From Talpa occidentalis (taxonomy: Eukaryota; Chordata; Mammalia; Eulipotyphla; Talpidae): a stretch of DNA of 64,000 nucleotides. This document shows positions 23,121-36,719 of this stretch, in pieces. Position 1 is the first letter of the stretch; every line of letters begins with the position of its first letter. Position numbers and translations under genes: made by a program. Where the stretch lies: contig NW_023600993.1 in the NCBI RefSeq assembly GCF_014898055.3, positions 19,496,850-19,560,849 of the forward strand, written 5' to 3'. The notes below the pieces were generated by a model, which saw nothing but the letters and a program-made list of their open reading frames with translations, was not told where the DNA came from and did no database searches.

Positions 23121-25009
23121 GCTTTCTGTGGGAGTTATCATAGAGTGATCCTGAAGGAAAAAGGCATGTCTCTCTTTGGTTCCACTCTACTCTGCTTCCT
23201 GTGAAGTGTATTTGAATGAAGATTCTGGCCAAGGAGATGTTTCTTTAACATAAACTGTGGAGTCATCTAAAAGTAGAGTTTAAACTACAAAGGCAAGTAG
23301 ACCTTACTGGGGACTGGGGTTTCCAAATCTGGAACATGGATAGAAGCTCAGGGACCACTGAGTTATGTTAAAATGTTTAGAAAGTTAAAATAAATTAAAA
23401 ATAGAAATTAAAAAAAATTGACTAAAAGTTATTTATACCTATACTTGATAGATATGGGCAAATCTACACTTAAATTCAGTGTTGCTGGGGGCAAGAACAT
23501 TTTAAATATGGGATTGATAAGAGTGAGAAAATGTATGTTTAATGTTTAAGGAGTTTGGAATTACTGCTTATAGCTAACTCTTTGTTTTTTCAGATAAGAC
23601 AACTGAGGTCAGAGCTGTAGAGCTGCTTATCTAAGTTCACAGATCTATAGTGGCAATGCTTGTACTGTGCATGAAATCTAAAGATTTCTGGTGAGCAAAT
23701 GCCAGAATTCATGCATTTAGACTTTCTGACAGAGCAATATCAAATCTAACAAGCTCTCTTATCCTTACTGACATTTAAATTTACCCAGCACAGTTTATAT
23801 ATTTGTCATAAACATTTTCAAAGTTATTTCTTCCTTTACTATCAAGACTTATCTTCAATTGAAAGTTACAAAATACAGGTATAGCTCAGCCTTGGTGAAT
23901 CTCCATGTATCTGCCTTTTTAAATGGTTACATTTTACAGATAAAGTTTTCAGTGCATGAGGGGATTAGAAGCTATAAAACCAATATAAAGTCAATTAAAA
24001 TGTTATGCAACCATAAAGACTAAAAAGGGTGTACAGAAAATAAATTCTAGATAATTGAAGTAAAATAGATATATAAGGTGGTTTATAGAAATCCTATATG
24101 CGAAGATAAGTAGATAATTTAGATGTACTTAAATATTATCAGGGTAATTTATTGCATATAATTTAAGATATTTTATTATTCAGGGTCCATATACGGTAAG
24201 ATGAACCATACCAGGATTTCAAATACAGGCAACTTAATTAAGAGCTATGTCAGTGCTGATAGATTAAAAATGCAAAAACTACATGCTTGTTATGGTAACT
24301 GTAGTTGGCAACTACCATAGGGAATAAAAAAGGGCTAGATTCACCAGACCTAGGTGTTTGACCCTCTGTGACTCATGCTGTACCTCTGTACCCAATGTGG
24401 GTATGACTGCTCATGTCTCTAGAAGCATGTTCTATGACTATTTCTAGAGTTGTCAAAAGAGTCTGAGGTTGTAGCTCCAATAGTCTTGTGTTATCTAAGC
24501 AAAGCTGACAGAAACTGGAAACAGAGAATAAATGCTCTCTCCTCTCTTCACACCTTCCAGTCTCCCTGTGGGGCAGGAGAATGTCATCTGGAGAAAGGAT
24601 ATGTTGTTTCCACACCTAGCCTCCAGCATCACAGGGTAAATAAGGGTGATCTTGGCATTAAGAAGAATAGATTAATAAAACAGGCGCAAATGCCACTGGT
24701 CATAAGATATCCTTTAGGCTATCTCTTAGAAAGAGAAACTGACAAACTAGAGCATAAAGCTATAACATCTTAAAATGTGCATTTTTTAACATTTGTATAA
24801 AAAACATTAAACATTTACTTTCATTTTGGCACAAATTATTGCCCTGCCTGCCATCAAAGTATTGTGTGAAGCTGCATTCTACAGATGCTTTGCTCTCATG
24901 TCTTGGATTTTCCCCACGTGTGGCAGACACTCATCCCGCAAGCTTTGACACTGGAACTTTCATGGTTTTACCAGAGGGGTTCACTGAAGGTTTTCAGGCT
25001 GCAGCCAGT
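23121..25009. other. Unclassified sequence without genes
   Basis: No gene. 24,190-24,400 has the composition of an old LTR or LINE fragment, but no diagnostic motif allowed naming. The overlapping open frames at 24,373-24,773 run on opposite strands and show no family features. Confidence 0.4.
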
Positions 25010-25388
25010 GTTAGGAGGCAAATGGTGTCCCCCAAACTCATGCTGAAACACTAACTCCCAAGCCCTCAGAATGTGATTATAATTGGAGAGATCTTTAAGG
25101 AGATGGATACAGTCAAGTGAGGTCTTTAGGGTATGCCCCAAACCAACCTGATCAGTGTTATAAGAAGAAGAAATCTGGGCTCCAGGTGTGTCAGGGCACA
25201 GAGAAAACTTTGTGAGGATACAGTTAAAAGGTGGCTGCCTTTAAGATAAGAGAGGTCTCGCAAGAACCAACCCCTTTCGAACCTTGATCTGAGACTCAGT
25301 CTCTACAACTTTGAGAATATAAATAACTATTGTTTGAGCCGGTCAGTCTATGATATTTTGTGATGATAGACATAATAAGCTAACACAG
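25010..25388 (+). mobile_element. ERVL-MaLR (MST/MLT1-type) LTR, sense
   Basis: Strong ordered match: 'aaatggtgtcccccaaactcatgctgaaa', 'cctcagaatgtgattataattggagag', 'gtgttataagaagaag', 'accttgatctgagactcag', 'tttgagccggtcagtctatgatattttgtgatgatag'. Solo LTR, about 380 bp, no internal part. Confidence 0.9.
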
Positions 25389-26827
25389 TCAGTTTTAAAT
25401 GGTATTTAAACTCAATACATGAAAGACCAAAAATTTGCATAACTTCCTCAATGCCAGTGACACGAACATCTCTGATGAAGTCCGTACCCTTGCGGACAAT
25501 GAAAACTACGTGGTTAACAGTAGCCTGATGCAGCTCAATTTGTGAGCTCTCAAATAAGAACAAAAAAATGAACATCTTTGACATAATGCAAGGTAGTCAT
25601 TCCTTTGGCTTTTCACCATTCACATGCCGCAAGTTTCTGTCAGGTCTACTCTCCCTAGAACTTTTGTAAATACTTAAAAGTTTTTTCATAAATACTTACT
25701 ATTCAGTGAGTTCTATACATTTGCGTTTGTGTGGCCCTAAGAGCTGTATTCTTTGTGTGGTCATTGAATCAGGAATCCAGTAAGAGGAAATGGATAATTT
25801 AGTATTAAATTGCAAATTGCAAATAATCATGTAGGTATAATCTATATACACAAGAGTCCTCTTACAAAGCATAATTTAATATGTGCTAGTAAATGGAATC
25901 CTAATGCTGCTAAGTGGGGGAGAAAAAAAATGTACAAAGTCCCAATGCAAGAATTGACCCAACTTCTGTCTGGGCAAATAGAAGCCTGGGATGGGGGGTT
26001 TTGCCCAGTAGCATACAGCAGCAATTTGTGTTGTATTATATTATAAGAAAATTCAAGCTTTCATATTAAAAATGACTGTTGGAAATAGAAGATTTTGCCA
26101 TATCCAGAATGTGTATAAAATATACACTTTAATTTTCTTAATTTAATTGCCAACTCTTCATCTCCTTATTGTCCTTATTAGTTTCCTCTAAAGCTCTCGG
26201 GGAAAAAAAAAACATGCCATAAAAAGAAATAAGCAAGTTAACAGATTATTATGTAGCTATCACAGAAGACAATCATCCCTAGACATGGGATTTCAGCTTT
26301 TACCAGTTTGAGGACAGTGATTGTTTTCTTCTTTGCAGTCCCATTTGGATGAAATGTTCCTTTTTATAAGTGCTGTCCCTAAACTGTAATTAAACAATTA
26401 CCTTCTAGTTTCCAGCACTATTCTTTTATTTTCTTCAGGATACTGCATGGAATTATTTTCAGATGGATTCAATCCTTTGTCCTGATGCCCAGAACTCTGT
26501 CACCCTTTGACTTCTTCATGCACGCAGTTCACTCAGAAATGTAGTTTTAGTTAGAAGCTTTTGTTTGTAAGTAAGAAAAAATGGGACTGTGGTTGGTCTC
26601 AACAATAGAAGGGGCACACATTACCAAAAAGTCCACAGGTGAGGCAGGTGTGAAACTTGGTTTACTGAGGGTTCTACTTTCTTTCTTTGAGCTCTCTACA
26701 CTTCTCCTTCCTTGGTTAGCTTTCTGATCCCTCATGGGATTGCTAAGTACTAATTGTTAAGTACTTTGTAGACTGCACTGTCCAAAGCAAAATCTTTTGT
26801 TTATAATAAATAAATACCTGTTGGCAA
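25389..26827. other. Unique sequence without confirmed genes
   Basis: No confirmed gene. The antisense frame 25,348-25,584 (78 codons) partly overlaps the adjacent LTR, so it cannot be a conserved gene as drawn. The rest is unclassified. Confidence 0.45.
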
Positions 26828-27510
26828 TAACCAAGATATGACAGTAGCCTAAGTGTCCATCAGTGGGTGAAAGAAGATGAGGTATAGAGCTACAGTAAGT
26901 CCTCACTGAATGTTTCCATAGCTTCTTGGAAACTGTGACTTTAAATCAAAGGATGTATTATGAAGCCAGATTGTCATGTAATGTTTTATTCAATGTCAGC
27001 TGGGATTCTTTCTCAACATCATGATGATATGACTGTTGGACAAAACAGTGTTATTTGGGGACCTTCTATAGTACTTTCTGCACAATGGAATATTATTCAG
27101 TCAGGAGATAGAAGGAGATTCTGTCACTTGTGAGAGCATGGATGGATCTTGAGAATTTATGCTGTGTGAAATAAACTAGACAGAGAAAATACTGTGTGGT
27201 ATCATTACCTATGGAATCTAACCGAATATATCAAACTCAGAAACAGAGTAGAAAAGTGGTAGGTGCAGGTGGTAAGGGAAATAGGGAGAGTCAAAGGGCG
27301 CAATTGTGATGTTCTAATGTGAATCATGGTGACTATAATTGATAACACTATTCTATAATTAAAATTTGCTGAGAGAGTGGACCTTAAGTATTCTCATATA
27401 CATCCACAAAGGTATATGGGGTGATGGATGTGTTGATTAACTAGTTAGGGGGATCCTTCCACATTGCATATGCATTGAATATTGCTTTATTTATTTTAAA
27501 AAACTGATGT
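26828..27510 (+). mobile_element. L1 3' end, sense, interrupted
   Basis: 'caataaccaagatatgacagtagcctaagtgtccatcagtggg' (ORF2 tail), then after a foreign segment at about 26,890-27,075, 'caatggaatattattcagtc', 'gagcatggatggatcttgag', and 3' UTR 'gggtgatggatgtgttgattaac'. The intervening piece starts 'acagtaagtcctcactgaatg' and is another dispersed repeat that I recognise as recurrent but cannot name. Confidence 0.85.
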
Positions 27511-27554
27511 ACCATTGGTTGACAAATACTATGTAAATTTCAAGAATGTAGGCT

Positions 27555-27910
27555 CATACCTTGATGAATGCATATACCATTCTACACTCCCACCCAAGTT
27601 CTGGTTCCACTTTCCACTATCAAATTGACCCCCTTCACCCATTCTTTCCAACCCCCTTCCTTTCCCCTGTGGTGATCAGCATTTGGTTGTCAGAGTTTAG
27701 GGTGCTTTCGTTTTGTTTGACATTGCTTTGTTTCTTATATTCCGCATGTGAGTGAAATCATCTGGTATTTGTCTTTAGTTTTCTGACATTTTGCTTAGCA
27801 TAATCACCTCAAGTTACTTCTAAGTTGTTGCAAATGGCAAGATTTCATGTTTAATTTTTTTAATATCTGAAGATAGTCCATTCAGTGTGCATTTTAAATA
27901 TCTTGCTATT
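27555..27910 (-). mobile_element. L1 3' end, antisense
   Basis: Antisense L1 tail: 'ttatattccgcatgtgagtgaaatcatctgg', 'ttgcttagcataatcacctcaag', 'tgcaaatggcaagatttcatg'. It faces the sense L1 ending at 27,510, so the two 3' ends lie about 45 bp apart, tail to tail. Confidence 0.85.
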
Positions 27911-30439
27911 TGATTTATCAAGGAAGCCTCAAGAGAGGTGAAATTAAAAAACAAAGAAATACCTAATTGGTTTATCTAGAAAATTACCTTTGGTAAAAAG
28001 GTTGAAATTTCTGGGATTGATTTGCCCATACAGATCCTTCCTTGGAACTGTTGTTTAGAATAGCTGTTGGGGCACAGCCCCCATACATTCTCTTGACTGA
28101 TGACTGACTTTTTTTCTCATTCTCTGCAATTTTTTTCCTGATTTTCAAAATTCATTTAATACCTTAATGTTCTCTTGGGCTTTCATTCATTAAATTCCTT
28201 GCCACTTGGGTTTTGGAACAATGAAGTATTCCTGATGAGGATTCTTTCATCCCAGGCAGACTGTGACCTGTTGATCCTGAACACTGTCATTTTAGTCTGG
28301 TTGTCATGCTTGACTTTAACTGAATAAAGGTTCTTTTTCTTGTACCACATGAGCACACAGGAAATGAGAAAAGTAAATGCAGGTTTTTATTGCTTTCTCA
28401 TGCCCCCTAAGTGCAGTAGAGAGCAGAAGGAGGTGGGATGAACATACCTCAGTAACCTGCAACCCTCAAGGATCTGCTCCATGTCATCTGCTCAGGAAAG
28501 CTTCAGAAATTGCACCACTGGGTTACAAATGAGAGAGCCTGGGAGAGAGCAGGGTTGGGAGCGTGCACATTTCACAGGCTATCCCAGTCAAGTCCAAGTT
28601 GCTAAAAATGGCAAGAGTTTAAGGGATCCTCTGGAAAAACAAACATAACATAACTCTGTCAAGTTATATTACTAAGTGCCATTTTATTCTTAAAATTTGA
28701 ATATAGCATTTGTCCTTATTTAAAAATGACTGCGTTATAATCATGTCACACCCTTCTTTTGTCTTAATTCTGGCAGGGGTTGACTAATTTGGGACCAGTC
28801 TGGTGACCATGCCTTTATGAATATTACATAAGCCATTCAGGAGAGCCAAATGGTTATTTATAAAATATTAACACATTTAATTTATGCACTTTGTTCTATT
28901 TTATTATAAACACTGCCAGCCATGTTATTTTTTATTTCAGAGTCAAGCCTCAGTGAGTCCAAGGATTAAACCTTATTATATATAGTAGTTGCCAAATCCA
29001 ATTCCATTTCTTACCTCTGAGTTTAGCCATTACCAAATCTTTTAGATTTTTTTTTGGACATTCACCTCCACATCTAATATAATTACACTGCTACCTTTTG
29101 ATTTTCTACTAAGAGAATTTAGTGGGTTTTTTCTTTTTTACCCATTTTTCCTAACCCAGGTTAAGGACAAATATGTTTTCTTTCTTTCTCTGTCTTTCTC
29201 ATACTCTGTCTCCTTCCGCAAGTCTCCAAATACAATATAGTCATATCCTAATGTTGTGTTAAATCAACATTGTGTTTCCATTATTTTATCTAGGTAAATA
29301 TTACTCTCAGCTGAGCCGAGCTGTATAACATGATTGCATTTCCTTTCTTCTATTCCAGTTATTTTCCCCCAGAGTTTTAGTAATTTCTCCATCTTTTCCG
29401 TGACTTGTTTATCAATCTTTAGCTGTCACTGATTCTGTGCTCCCTCCAGTTTCTTCCTGAGCTATAAAGTTCTTCTCTACAAAGCCCAGCACATCAGCAA
29501 CCTACTGACTCCATTTTTCTCCAGGGGAGTTGATTTTGGTCACCGAGTCCAGGACTTCTTGTTTCCGAGGCTGCCACATCCCTGTCATAGGAACTTACTT
29601 TTGCCAATGCTGGGATTCCTGAGAGAGCAAAATACTATTATTATGTTGGAAGGTACAAATGAATTCGTTATAAAAAAATATGTCCCTGTTATTGTTGTTG
29701 GTCACTGAAAGGCATAAGAACTAGAAAATGAACATTAACTGAATGTTCCATCAGAGGGAATGAGATATATGCAGGGCTTATAGTTGAAACTAGCAAAGGC
29801 CGAGCTCTGCTTCTCCATATTACTGTAGGAGGTTGATCATCTAGACTTAATATTTAGGCTGGGTTTATCAAAATGTATTTGTCCTTTATTATTCTTTCCA
29901 TTTTTTCTTCTATTTCTTCAATGCTATCTTTCTAGCTTCCTGGCTATAGATTTGTGTATCACTTCTGTGATGTATTTAATCTCTCTGTTAAGATCTCAAG
30001 GTTTTCCTACATAACCTAATCTCTTTTATGCAGCTTCAAATTTTCAAGCCTTTGATTACATTAGTAAAGCTGGGGAATAAATGAAAAGTTTGAGTAAACA
30101 AATGTTCATTAGGCATACAATTAATATAAATATTTAATGTATTATATGGAGTTAAAAATAGCATATGTTTAATGAAGTACATTAGCAATATTCCAAGCTA
30201 AATTTAAATAATTTAGAAAGATACACATTCAGCAATACATACATCCTTAAAGTTATTCCTATTCACCACCTGTTAATGTCAACAATTATCAATTAACAGG
30301 TTTTATTTTTGCAATATCATTGGATTCTTACCTGTCCATTGAATGAAGTGTTTCTACAAAATTCACCCCCAACTAAAGCTACCTGAGTGTACCTAAAACC
30401 TACCTGAGCATATTGATGTAAGCATTTGCAGATATGGCT
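27911..30439. other. Unclassified sequence without genes
   Basis: No gene or confidently named repeat. 28,340-28,700 may be an old antisense LTR (reversed AATAAA near 28,386), but this is weak. Confidence 0.4.
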
Positions 30440-30650
30440 TGATGGGCATTTACATGTATGGAGCATCTGCTATGTGCTGGCCCTGTTCAAACTGCTCTAT
30501 TTGTCTTTATGTAATGAGTCTTATTAGAATGTCATGAAGTAGGTATTGCTGTGGCCTCCATTTTAGACAGAAAAACTGATGTTTAAGTGACTTGTTCAAA
30601 ACCATATAACTAATACAATGATAGAACCGACATTGTAATCCTTATTTTCC
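30440..30650 (-). repeat. MIR fossil, antisense
   Basis: 'gagcatctgctatgtgctggccctg', 'aatgtcatgaagtaggtattg', 'cctccattttagacagaaaaactga', 'gtgacttgttcaaaaccatataac' match antisense MIR. Confidence 0.85.
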
Positions 30651-30814
30651 TGACTCATATCTGGGGCCCCAATATGGTATACTAGAGAGAACATGCTAGA
30701 ATGTGACAGGATCCTAGAAGCAACTGTTTGGGTCTCCTATGGAAGGTACTAATTTTAAAGCATCACATACTAGTTCATGTCTATGTGAACTAGACATGAA
30801 TTTTGGTGAACATA

Positions 30815-31165
30815 CATATATATTTTTGGAGGTATACTTGACAGTACAGTTGTTAAGTCATGTACTAGAGCTATGTTCAACTTCAGTAATTACTGTCAAA
30901 GATTTCCCTAGAGTACCACTTTATTACTCCTTCGAGCAGCAGGATTTTAAATTTCTGGTTGGTGCCAGTCTTTCAGCTTGGCAATTTGTTCTTTCTCTTG
31001 TAGCCATTTTGGTGGGTTGTCAATAGTTTCTTATTGGCATTTCAATTTGCATTTCCTGGTGCCTTATGAAATCAAGCACTTTTTCAGAAGTCTGTTGGTC
31101 ACTTGGATACTTGCTTTTGTGAAATGTCTGCCCATTTTTTTCCTTTGGTTGTTTGGATAAAACTT
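30815..31165 (-). mobile_element. L1 ORF2 fragment, antisense
   Basis: 'ttgtagccattttggtgggttgt', 'tcttattggcatttcaatttgcatttcc', 'gttggtcacttggatacttgc' are antisense L1 ORF2 C-terminal sequence. Isolated internal fragment, no tail. Confidence 0.8.
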
Positions 31166-31697
31166 TTATAGCCTAGATTATAATTTGGAGCTAGACTAGA
31201 ACTATATTATGATATGAAGAGCAATTCCACCACTAATGGGCTAGTCATTTTGCCTGTATATAGTCGTTGCAGCTAATTGAGTATAGCTGAGCAGTCCCAT
31301 GAAATTGCTAGGAAAACACATGCCTTGCTGCCTTCCTCCAGAAATTAAAGCTGACATAAATAATATATGCTTTTGGCAACTGGTATTTAACACCTGACAA
31401 GTTAGTGGGGCATTTTCTTTTATCCCAATGGCCATATGCTCCCAGGTGACAACTCTGAAAATGTTTACCTCTTAGACAAATGCTGACCTGTCACTGCTTG
31501 ACATATGGTGAGTGGTAGGTGGACCCTGGCGTCCCTATAAGGCATCTGTTCCCCCACTGCTTTCCTGGAGAAATCACTATGCTTTTTGGCATATGCCTAT
31601 CTAAACCTTCTAGCAGTGACACATTCCTTTCCAAGGGGGTAAGACACTCAGCTCATGCCAGTGGCTGCACCAGAAATCCTTTACATGGTGCATGCAT
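31166..31697. other. Unique sequence without genes
   Basis: Nothing recognisable before the CA repeat. Confidence 0.5.
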
Positions 31698-31724
31698 ACA
31701 CACACACACACACACACACACACA
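31698..31724. repeat. (AC)13 microsatellite
   Basis: Uninterrupted CA dinucleotide run preceded by CATGCATA. Confidence 0.95.
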
Positions 31725-31954
31725 GGAAATGACCTTATGAAAGCAGAGAGTTGAGTATTGTTTTATCATTAAAAGGCAGGAGTAGAAGTAACAGGGACAT
31801 TGGTGGTTGTACAACATATACAAAACTCAGCTCCTTATCTGCTGATATAAAACAGGCAGCCCTGTTTAGGATATACTTCTAAAGGTGTTGAAAAGTTAGA
31901 GATAATGTAAGTAACAGGTCTAATTTAGGGAAGTATTCCCACTATAGACAAGAG

Positions 31955-32300
31955 CATGAAAGACCTTGTTTCAATTACCTATGGCACATCATAACCACAG
32001 CAAAACTCAGCAGCCATCCTAGGGTTCAAAAGTCCCAAGTCAAGGTGTTGGCTTGTTGGCACTTACTTGAGTCTTGGGAGAAGAATCCATTTCCAAGCTC
32101 ATTCAGATTGTTGGCTGTCAGCCAGTAGCCATTCTCTGCTTCTAGGGGCAGTGGCCCTTCTGTCTTCCAGCCAGCAAGAATGCACCGAGTTCTTCTCAGG
32201 CTTCAAATCTCTGTCTCCTTTGCCACCAGCTTTGAGGGTGGATTTATCTCACACACAATGGAGTGGAACCCCACTCATACCCTCAGGCCATTTCAGAGTG
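31955..32300 (-). mobile_element. MLT1-type MaLR LTR, antisense, partial
   Basis: 'gttcaaaagtcccaagtcaaggtgttggc', 'gagaagaatccatttccaagctcattcagattgttggc', 'ggcttcaaatctctgtctcc', 'tttgccaccagct' match an antisense MaLR-type LTR in order. Confidence 0.65.
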
Positions 32301-32481
32301 CTCAATGGCTCCCAGCTCCCAGCATCAGTATCTCTATACCCAGGGACTGTTGAAAGGCTGTTCTGCCTATACTTCAAAGTCAAGAAATACTGTGGATTAA
32401 ACTCTTATCAGCTGTTAGTTGAACAGCTCTCAAACAACAATTATTGGTAATGTGTGAATATCCTATATCCCTCACATAGTA

Positions 32482-32900
32482 TATAATTTTTAGGACTACT
32501 GTAACAAGGTATAATAAACTAGAGGTCTTAAGGCAATAAAATTTTATTTTTTTTAACTATTCCAGAGGCTAAAAGTCCAAAGTTAATGTGTTAGCAGACC
32601 ATGTTCTCTCTCATACTCTGGGTAAAATCCTTCCTTGCCTTATTATAATTTCTGCTCATTGCTTCAATCCATGGCATTCCGTGGCTTGCAACTGTATAAC
32701 TCCAATCTCTGCCTGCATCTTTACATGGTGCTCCTACCTCATATCTTAACATTATCTTCTTATAATAACACCAGTGATTGGATGAAGAATCTTCAGTATT
32801 TACATATGAGCACATCTTTCTTAATTAATTACATCGACAATGACCTTGTTTACAATGAGGTCACATGCTAAGGTACTGAGGGTGAAGATTCATTAGGAGA
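32482..32900 (-). mobile_element. ERVL-MaLR LTR, antisense
   Basis: Strong antisense match: 'ggactactgtaacaaggtataataaactag', 'ttccagaggctaaaagtcc', 'aaaatccttccttgcc', 'ctccaatctctgcctgcatctttacatgg', 'aataacaccagtgattggatga', 'aggtcacatgctaaggtactgagggtg'. Nearly full-length solo LTR. Confidence 0.88.
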
Positions 32901-35189
32901 GCATAGTTCAATGCATAACACTTTGGATGGGAACATTCTTTATTATGAATTTCACTACATTTCCCAGAGTTCCCTACAGGATTAGGCTCTGGTGACCCAC
33001 TGTGGTGGCTGGACCTGTGACACCCCTTTGAGCTGCCTTCCCTTGTACCCATCACTTCCATACTCACTTGCTGGTCTTTCCTTCTTGTCCTGATAAGCTT
33101 TCTACACTGGAGTCTTTGTCTTAGGGGATGCAAACAAAAAAAATTGTTTTGGGGGAATCATAGAAGAATAATTAGTCAGTCACTGAAGAGTTTTGATGGT
33201 GGACAGATGTGTTAAAAGTCTTGCCTTGTTGACAGTGTGACCATGTTTGGATGATTGGGTTTCATATAAAATTCACTGCAGTGGAATAGAAGCAGAGTGA
33301 TGCCCTGTTTGTGTCTATTTTGCTCTGGATATAAAAGACAAACCCTGTTGGTACACAGGATGGTATCTTACTGCCTCCACATCCCGTTGGTACGTGATTT
33401 TCAGGTTCTGATTAGAACCTATAGGTTGCACACCTCCATCACACATGCTTGCAAACTGCCTGTAGCTCTTCATTGTATGGTTTGAATTTTATACTGCTTG
33501 TAAGAACTGTCCTGGTAGAGGTTCAGTTGTGGTCAACTTAAGGATCATCCTTCCCAGCCTCAGGGTACCTTATACTCTCAAAGTTCACCTCAAATTCCTA
33601 AACATGTAACTTCCAAAAAATTCTACTTGTCCCAATTCCTGCATCAATTTAACTTAGTGCATAAATTAAATATACAGCAAGGAGTTGTCTTTTCAAAGCA
33701 AGAAAACAGAAATCAAATTCTTATTCCTTAAGGAACAAAACAGCAACAATAATTGCAAGCATAGCCATCACAATATTGAAGATGGTTATGGTATGAAATC
33801 AAACGGTGCGAAGGGAATGGTCAGTAAAAGGCAGAGTGAGGTTATTTTCACAGCTTCAGTCTCTGCCTCCTACCTGTCAGAGAATTACCCAATAGAGATC
33901 ATGAATGCAGTGGTCACAGAACTCTTTCACATATGAAGAATCACATGTGACAACCTTGAAACTAAGATCTAGAGAAGTGAAGACACATGCAATCAGCACT
34001 TTGACCCTGGTGTGATGGTCCTTTCTCATTCATTTAGCAGCAGAATCCCTCAGAACATGCTCCTCTATTTTCCTAGCCAGCTTAGTCCAGAGGGTAATCC
34101 AGTGGCTCTCAGGTCATGTCTGTCTGCCCTGCCGCATGGCTTCTGAGGATGTGCCCCCTGCACTTGTCCAGCTGGGGTAGGGTTAGCATCAGCGACGAGG
34201 GTCTCAAAATGCAGTTTCTGATTAGATGCATTGCTTTTATGCTGTCGTGGCCTATAGCTCATGCATTTATTACACTACTTATTGTATTTTGTTTTGTGTT
34301 CCAGCAACATTTCATTTATATACATATCCTCAACTCTTAGCATAGTATTACCCATAGGAAGTGCTCAATATATGTTTGTCAAATAGATCAGTTGCTTAAT
34401 AGTCTCCTAAAAGGAGGCTTACAGTGGCAGATAAAGCCAAGAGGTGTGAACTTCAAGCTAACTATACATATGAGAGAGAGGTTGACAACCCACACACAAA
34501 CAAGCCACATAAACAGATACTAAGAACTCTGAGTATGCATAAAGGCAGGAAGAAAATAGCCCTTGAGAAATTATAGTTTTGTCTAGGTGCCTTTTACTGG
34601 AGATGTGTTCTTGAGCTGATTCTGTTTATTTTAGGGAGGGAAATAATGGTGTTCTCTTAACAGATCATCTGAGGAACAGTGAAGGAAGAACAAGAAAATA
34701 GGGTGAAGGGCCATTGGCAAATGTGATTTTCTCAGTAGTGAGAGATGATCTGTATCAAATAGAGTTCAGTTCTTAGTGGAGGCTTCTTTTATTGAAAAAA
34801 TGCATCTGTTCTACCCCCTAGAGACGAGTGTGTGTAACTGTTTGTTAGTCTCATGGTAAACAGTTGCACGGCCAACACTATATTAGGTCACATCTCTGAC
34901 ACAGTCTTCTTATGTGATGCCCAGTGATGGTACTCAGGAGGAATAATCCTTGCCCAAAGTCAGGCATCTCATCTGGGCAAAAGTTTGAGCTGTGCTGGCA
35001 ATGGAGGCAGAGCAAGCAGAGAGGGCTCCTTCACCATTGGGTTACCAAATAAAGCAGGTGATGGGCATTTAGCCTCAAGTGTTGGAGTGACAAACTCTTT
35101 CTAAAGATGTCAGAATATTATACAGTTGCTGATGTAGAACCAAGAATTATTTTCAAATTATAAATAATCAAGGACCCTGAACAATATGA
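32901..35189. other. Unclassified sequence without genes
   Basis: No gene. 34,320-34,385 ('tagcatagtattacccataggaagtgctcaatatatg') resembles an L2 3' terminus, sense. 34,090-34,220 may hold a hAT fossil. The remainder is unrecognised. Confidence 0.4.
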
Positions 35190-35370
35190 TTGTCATTATG
35201 CATGGAGTGCCTCCTCTGTGCCAAATGTTCCTGTGCCTCATAGGTAAACTTCAGCATGATGCTGTAAATACATGTGCTAGATTTCAGAGAGGAGAAAATA
35301 GCTAAGAAATGAACTCCATGTTGCAAACTTGTAAGAGGTAGAATAAAAATTCAAAACCAAGTTTGGGTGA
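35190..35370 (-). repeat. MIR fossil, antisense
   Basis: 'ggagtgcctcctctgtgccaaatgttcctg', 'tttcagagaggagaaaatagctaag', 'taagaggtagaataaaaattcaaa' follow antisense MIR. Confidence 0.6.
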
Positions 35371-36715
35371 TTGTACAGATCTGAAATCTTTGCATTACAC
35401 TTCCCTGCAGTGCTTTTGTGCAGAATAGCACAGGACAAGGTTTTATTGGATATGTTGAAAAAGGTCAGCAGGCCCACAAAATGGAAGAGAAACTCAAACC
35501 ACAGAGTGATCACAATAGAATTCAGGATTGGAATCATGTCCCTGATAAGGAGCAACCTGGACTGGATCAGAATCCACTGAGAGTTTTTAATGCATGTAAA
35601 TTAATCGCTGTATTTTCATCATGTAGAAATGAACACATTTAAAGAATCTCTTTCAGTTCTTTGCACAGACAGTGATCTTGCTCTGTACTCAGTATCCAAG
35701 ATTCTGGTCTCCGGAGAGGCTAAGCCTTTGATCAGCAGATGCTGGATCTGGTGGTTTTTAGCACAATACTGGTCCCTTAATGGACCGTAGCTGTCTAGCC
35801 ACACAGAAGTGGCTATGTCCATCCTATGAATACCAGCCTTAAACTTATGAGAACAGACCAGACTCATCACATTTCCATGTGTCCTCCTGCAGGTGTCACA
35901 CAATGAGATAAATAGGCTACAAGTTTATAACAGACACCATGCTGGTCTTCTCATCTGCCATCTATCATGTCATTTGAGACTGATGTGACAGGAGTATCTG
36001 TAAAGAAATGCTTAGCAAGATTTATAAAAGGGGTTAGCATTTAAAGAAGCAAAATTAGCACATTTGGGTGCATGAGGGAGACCACAATTTATAAGCATTG
36101 CCGGGGGTCATCATTTTGTTTTGGACCATAAATTGCTCACTAGCTAAGTCAGGAAGAAATCTCCTCCTCCCACTAGAAGTCTCCCTTCTCTGTCCTCAAC
36201 CTGGCTTTGGCAGTCAGCAGATGCCTTTGTGTGACCTGTAAGTCAGCATTCATGAGCAGCAAAGAGAAAGAGTCCATAGTCAAGCTAGGGGAGTATTTCC
36301 AAGCTTGAATTTACCTGAGGGGATCTTCAGAAAGGGCAGATAGAAAGCAAAGGTATGCAAATAGAGGCAGACAGGGAAAGATTAAATGTTGCCATTTGAA
36401 TGCATAAGCCTTTTGATGTTTAATAAGTACTCACAGACTGGAAAAGAAAATTTCAGAGAAAATAGTTATAAATAGTACCCCATCTGAGCAGCTTGTACCC
36501 TGCGGCCAGCACTGGGTCTCTTTATTTGTGCTAGTACAGAAATCTTTGCATTGGTTTCTGGTTCATTCTAAGTTTTTCCAGGTTTGAGCTGCCCCTGAGT
36601 ACACAGTGCCCAGTACTTTCCCTTCCTGGTATTACCATCCTGAGTAATTTTGGGTGACCATTCTACCCACCAAAGTTAGTCCAGATCCTTTGAGTGGATC
36701 TGACCTACTCCTTTC
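35371..36715. other. Unique sequence without genes
   Basis: No gene or named repeat. Overlapping frames of 69-94 codons (35,371-35,903) on both strands carry no recognisable motif. Confidence 0.45.
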
Positions 36716-36719
36716 TCCC

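Noticed and set aside
25348..25584. 78-codon antisense frame with protein-like composition
   Set aside because: It partly overlaps a MaLR LTR, has no splice or start context and no recognised family, so the evidence is too weak.
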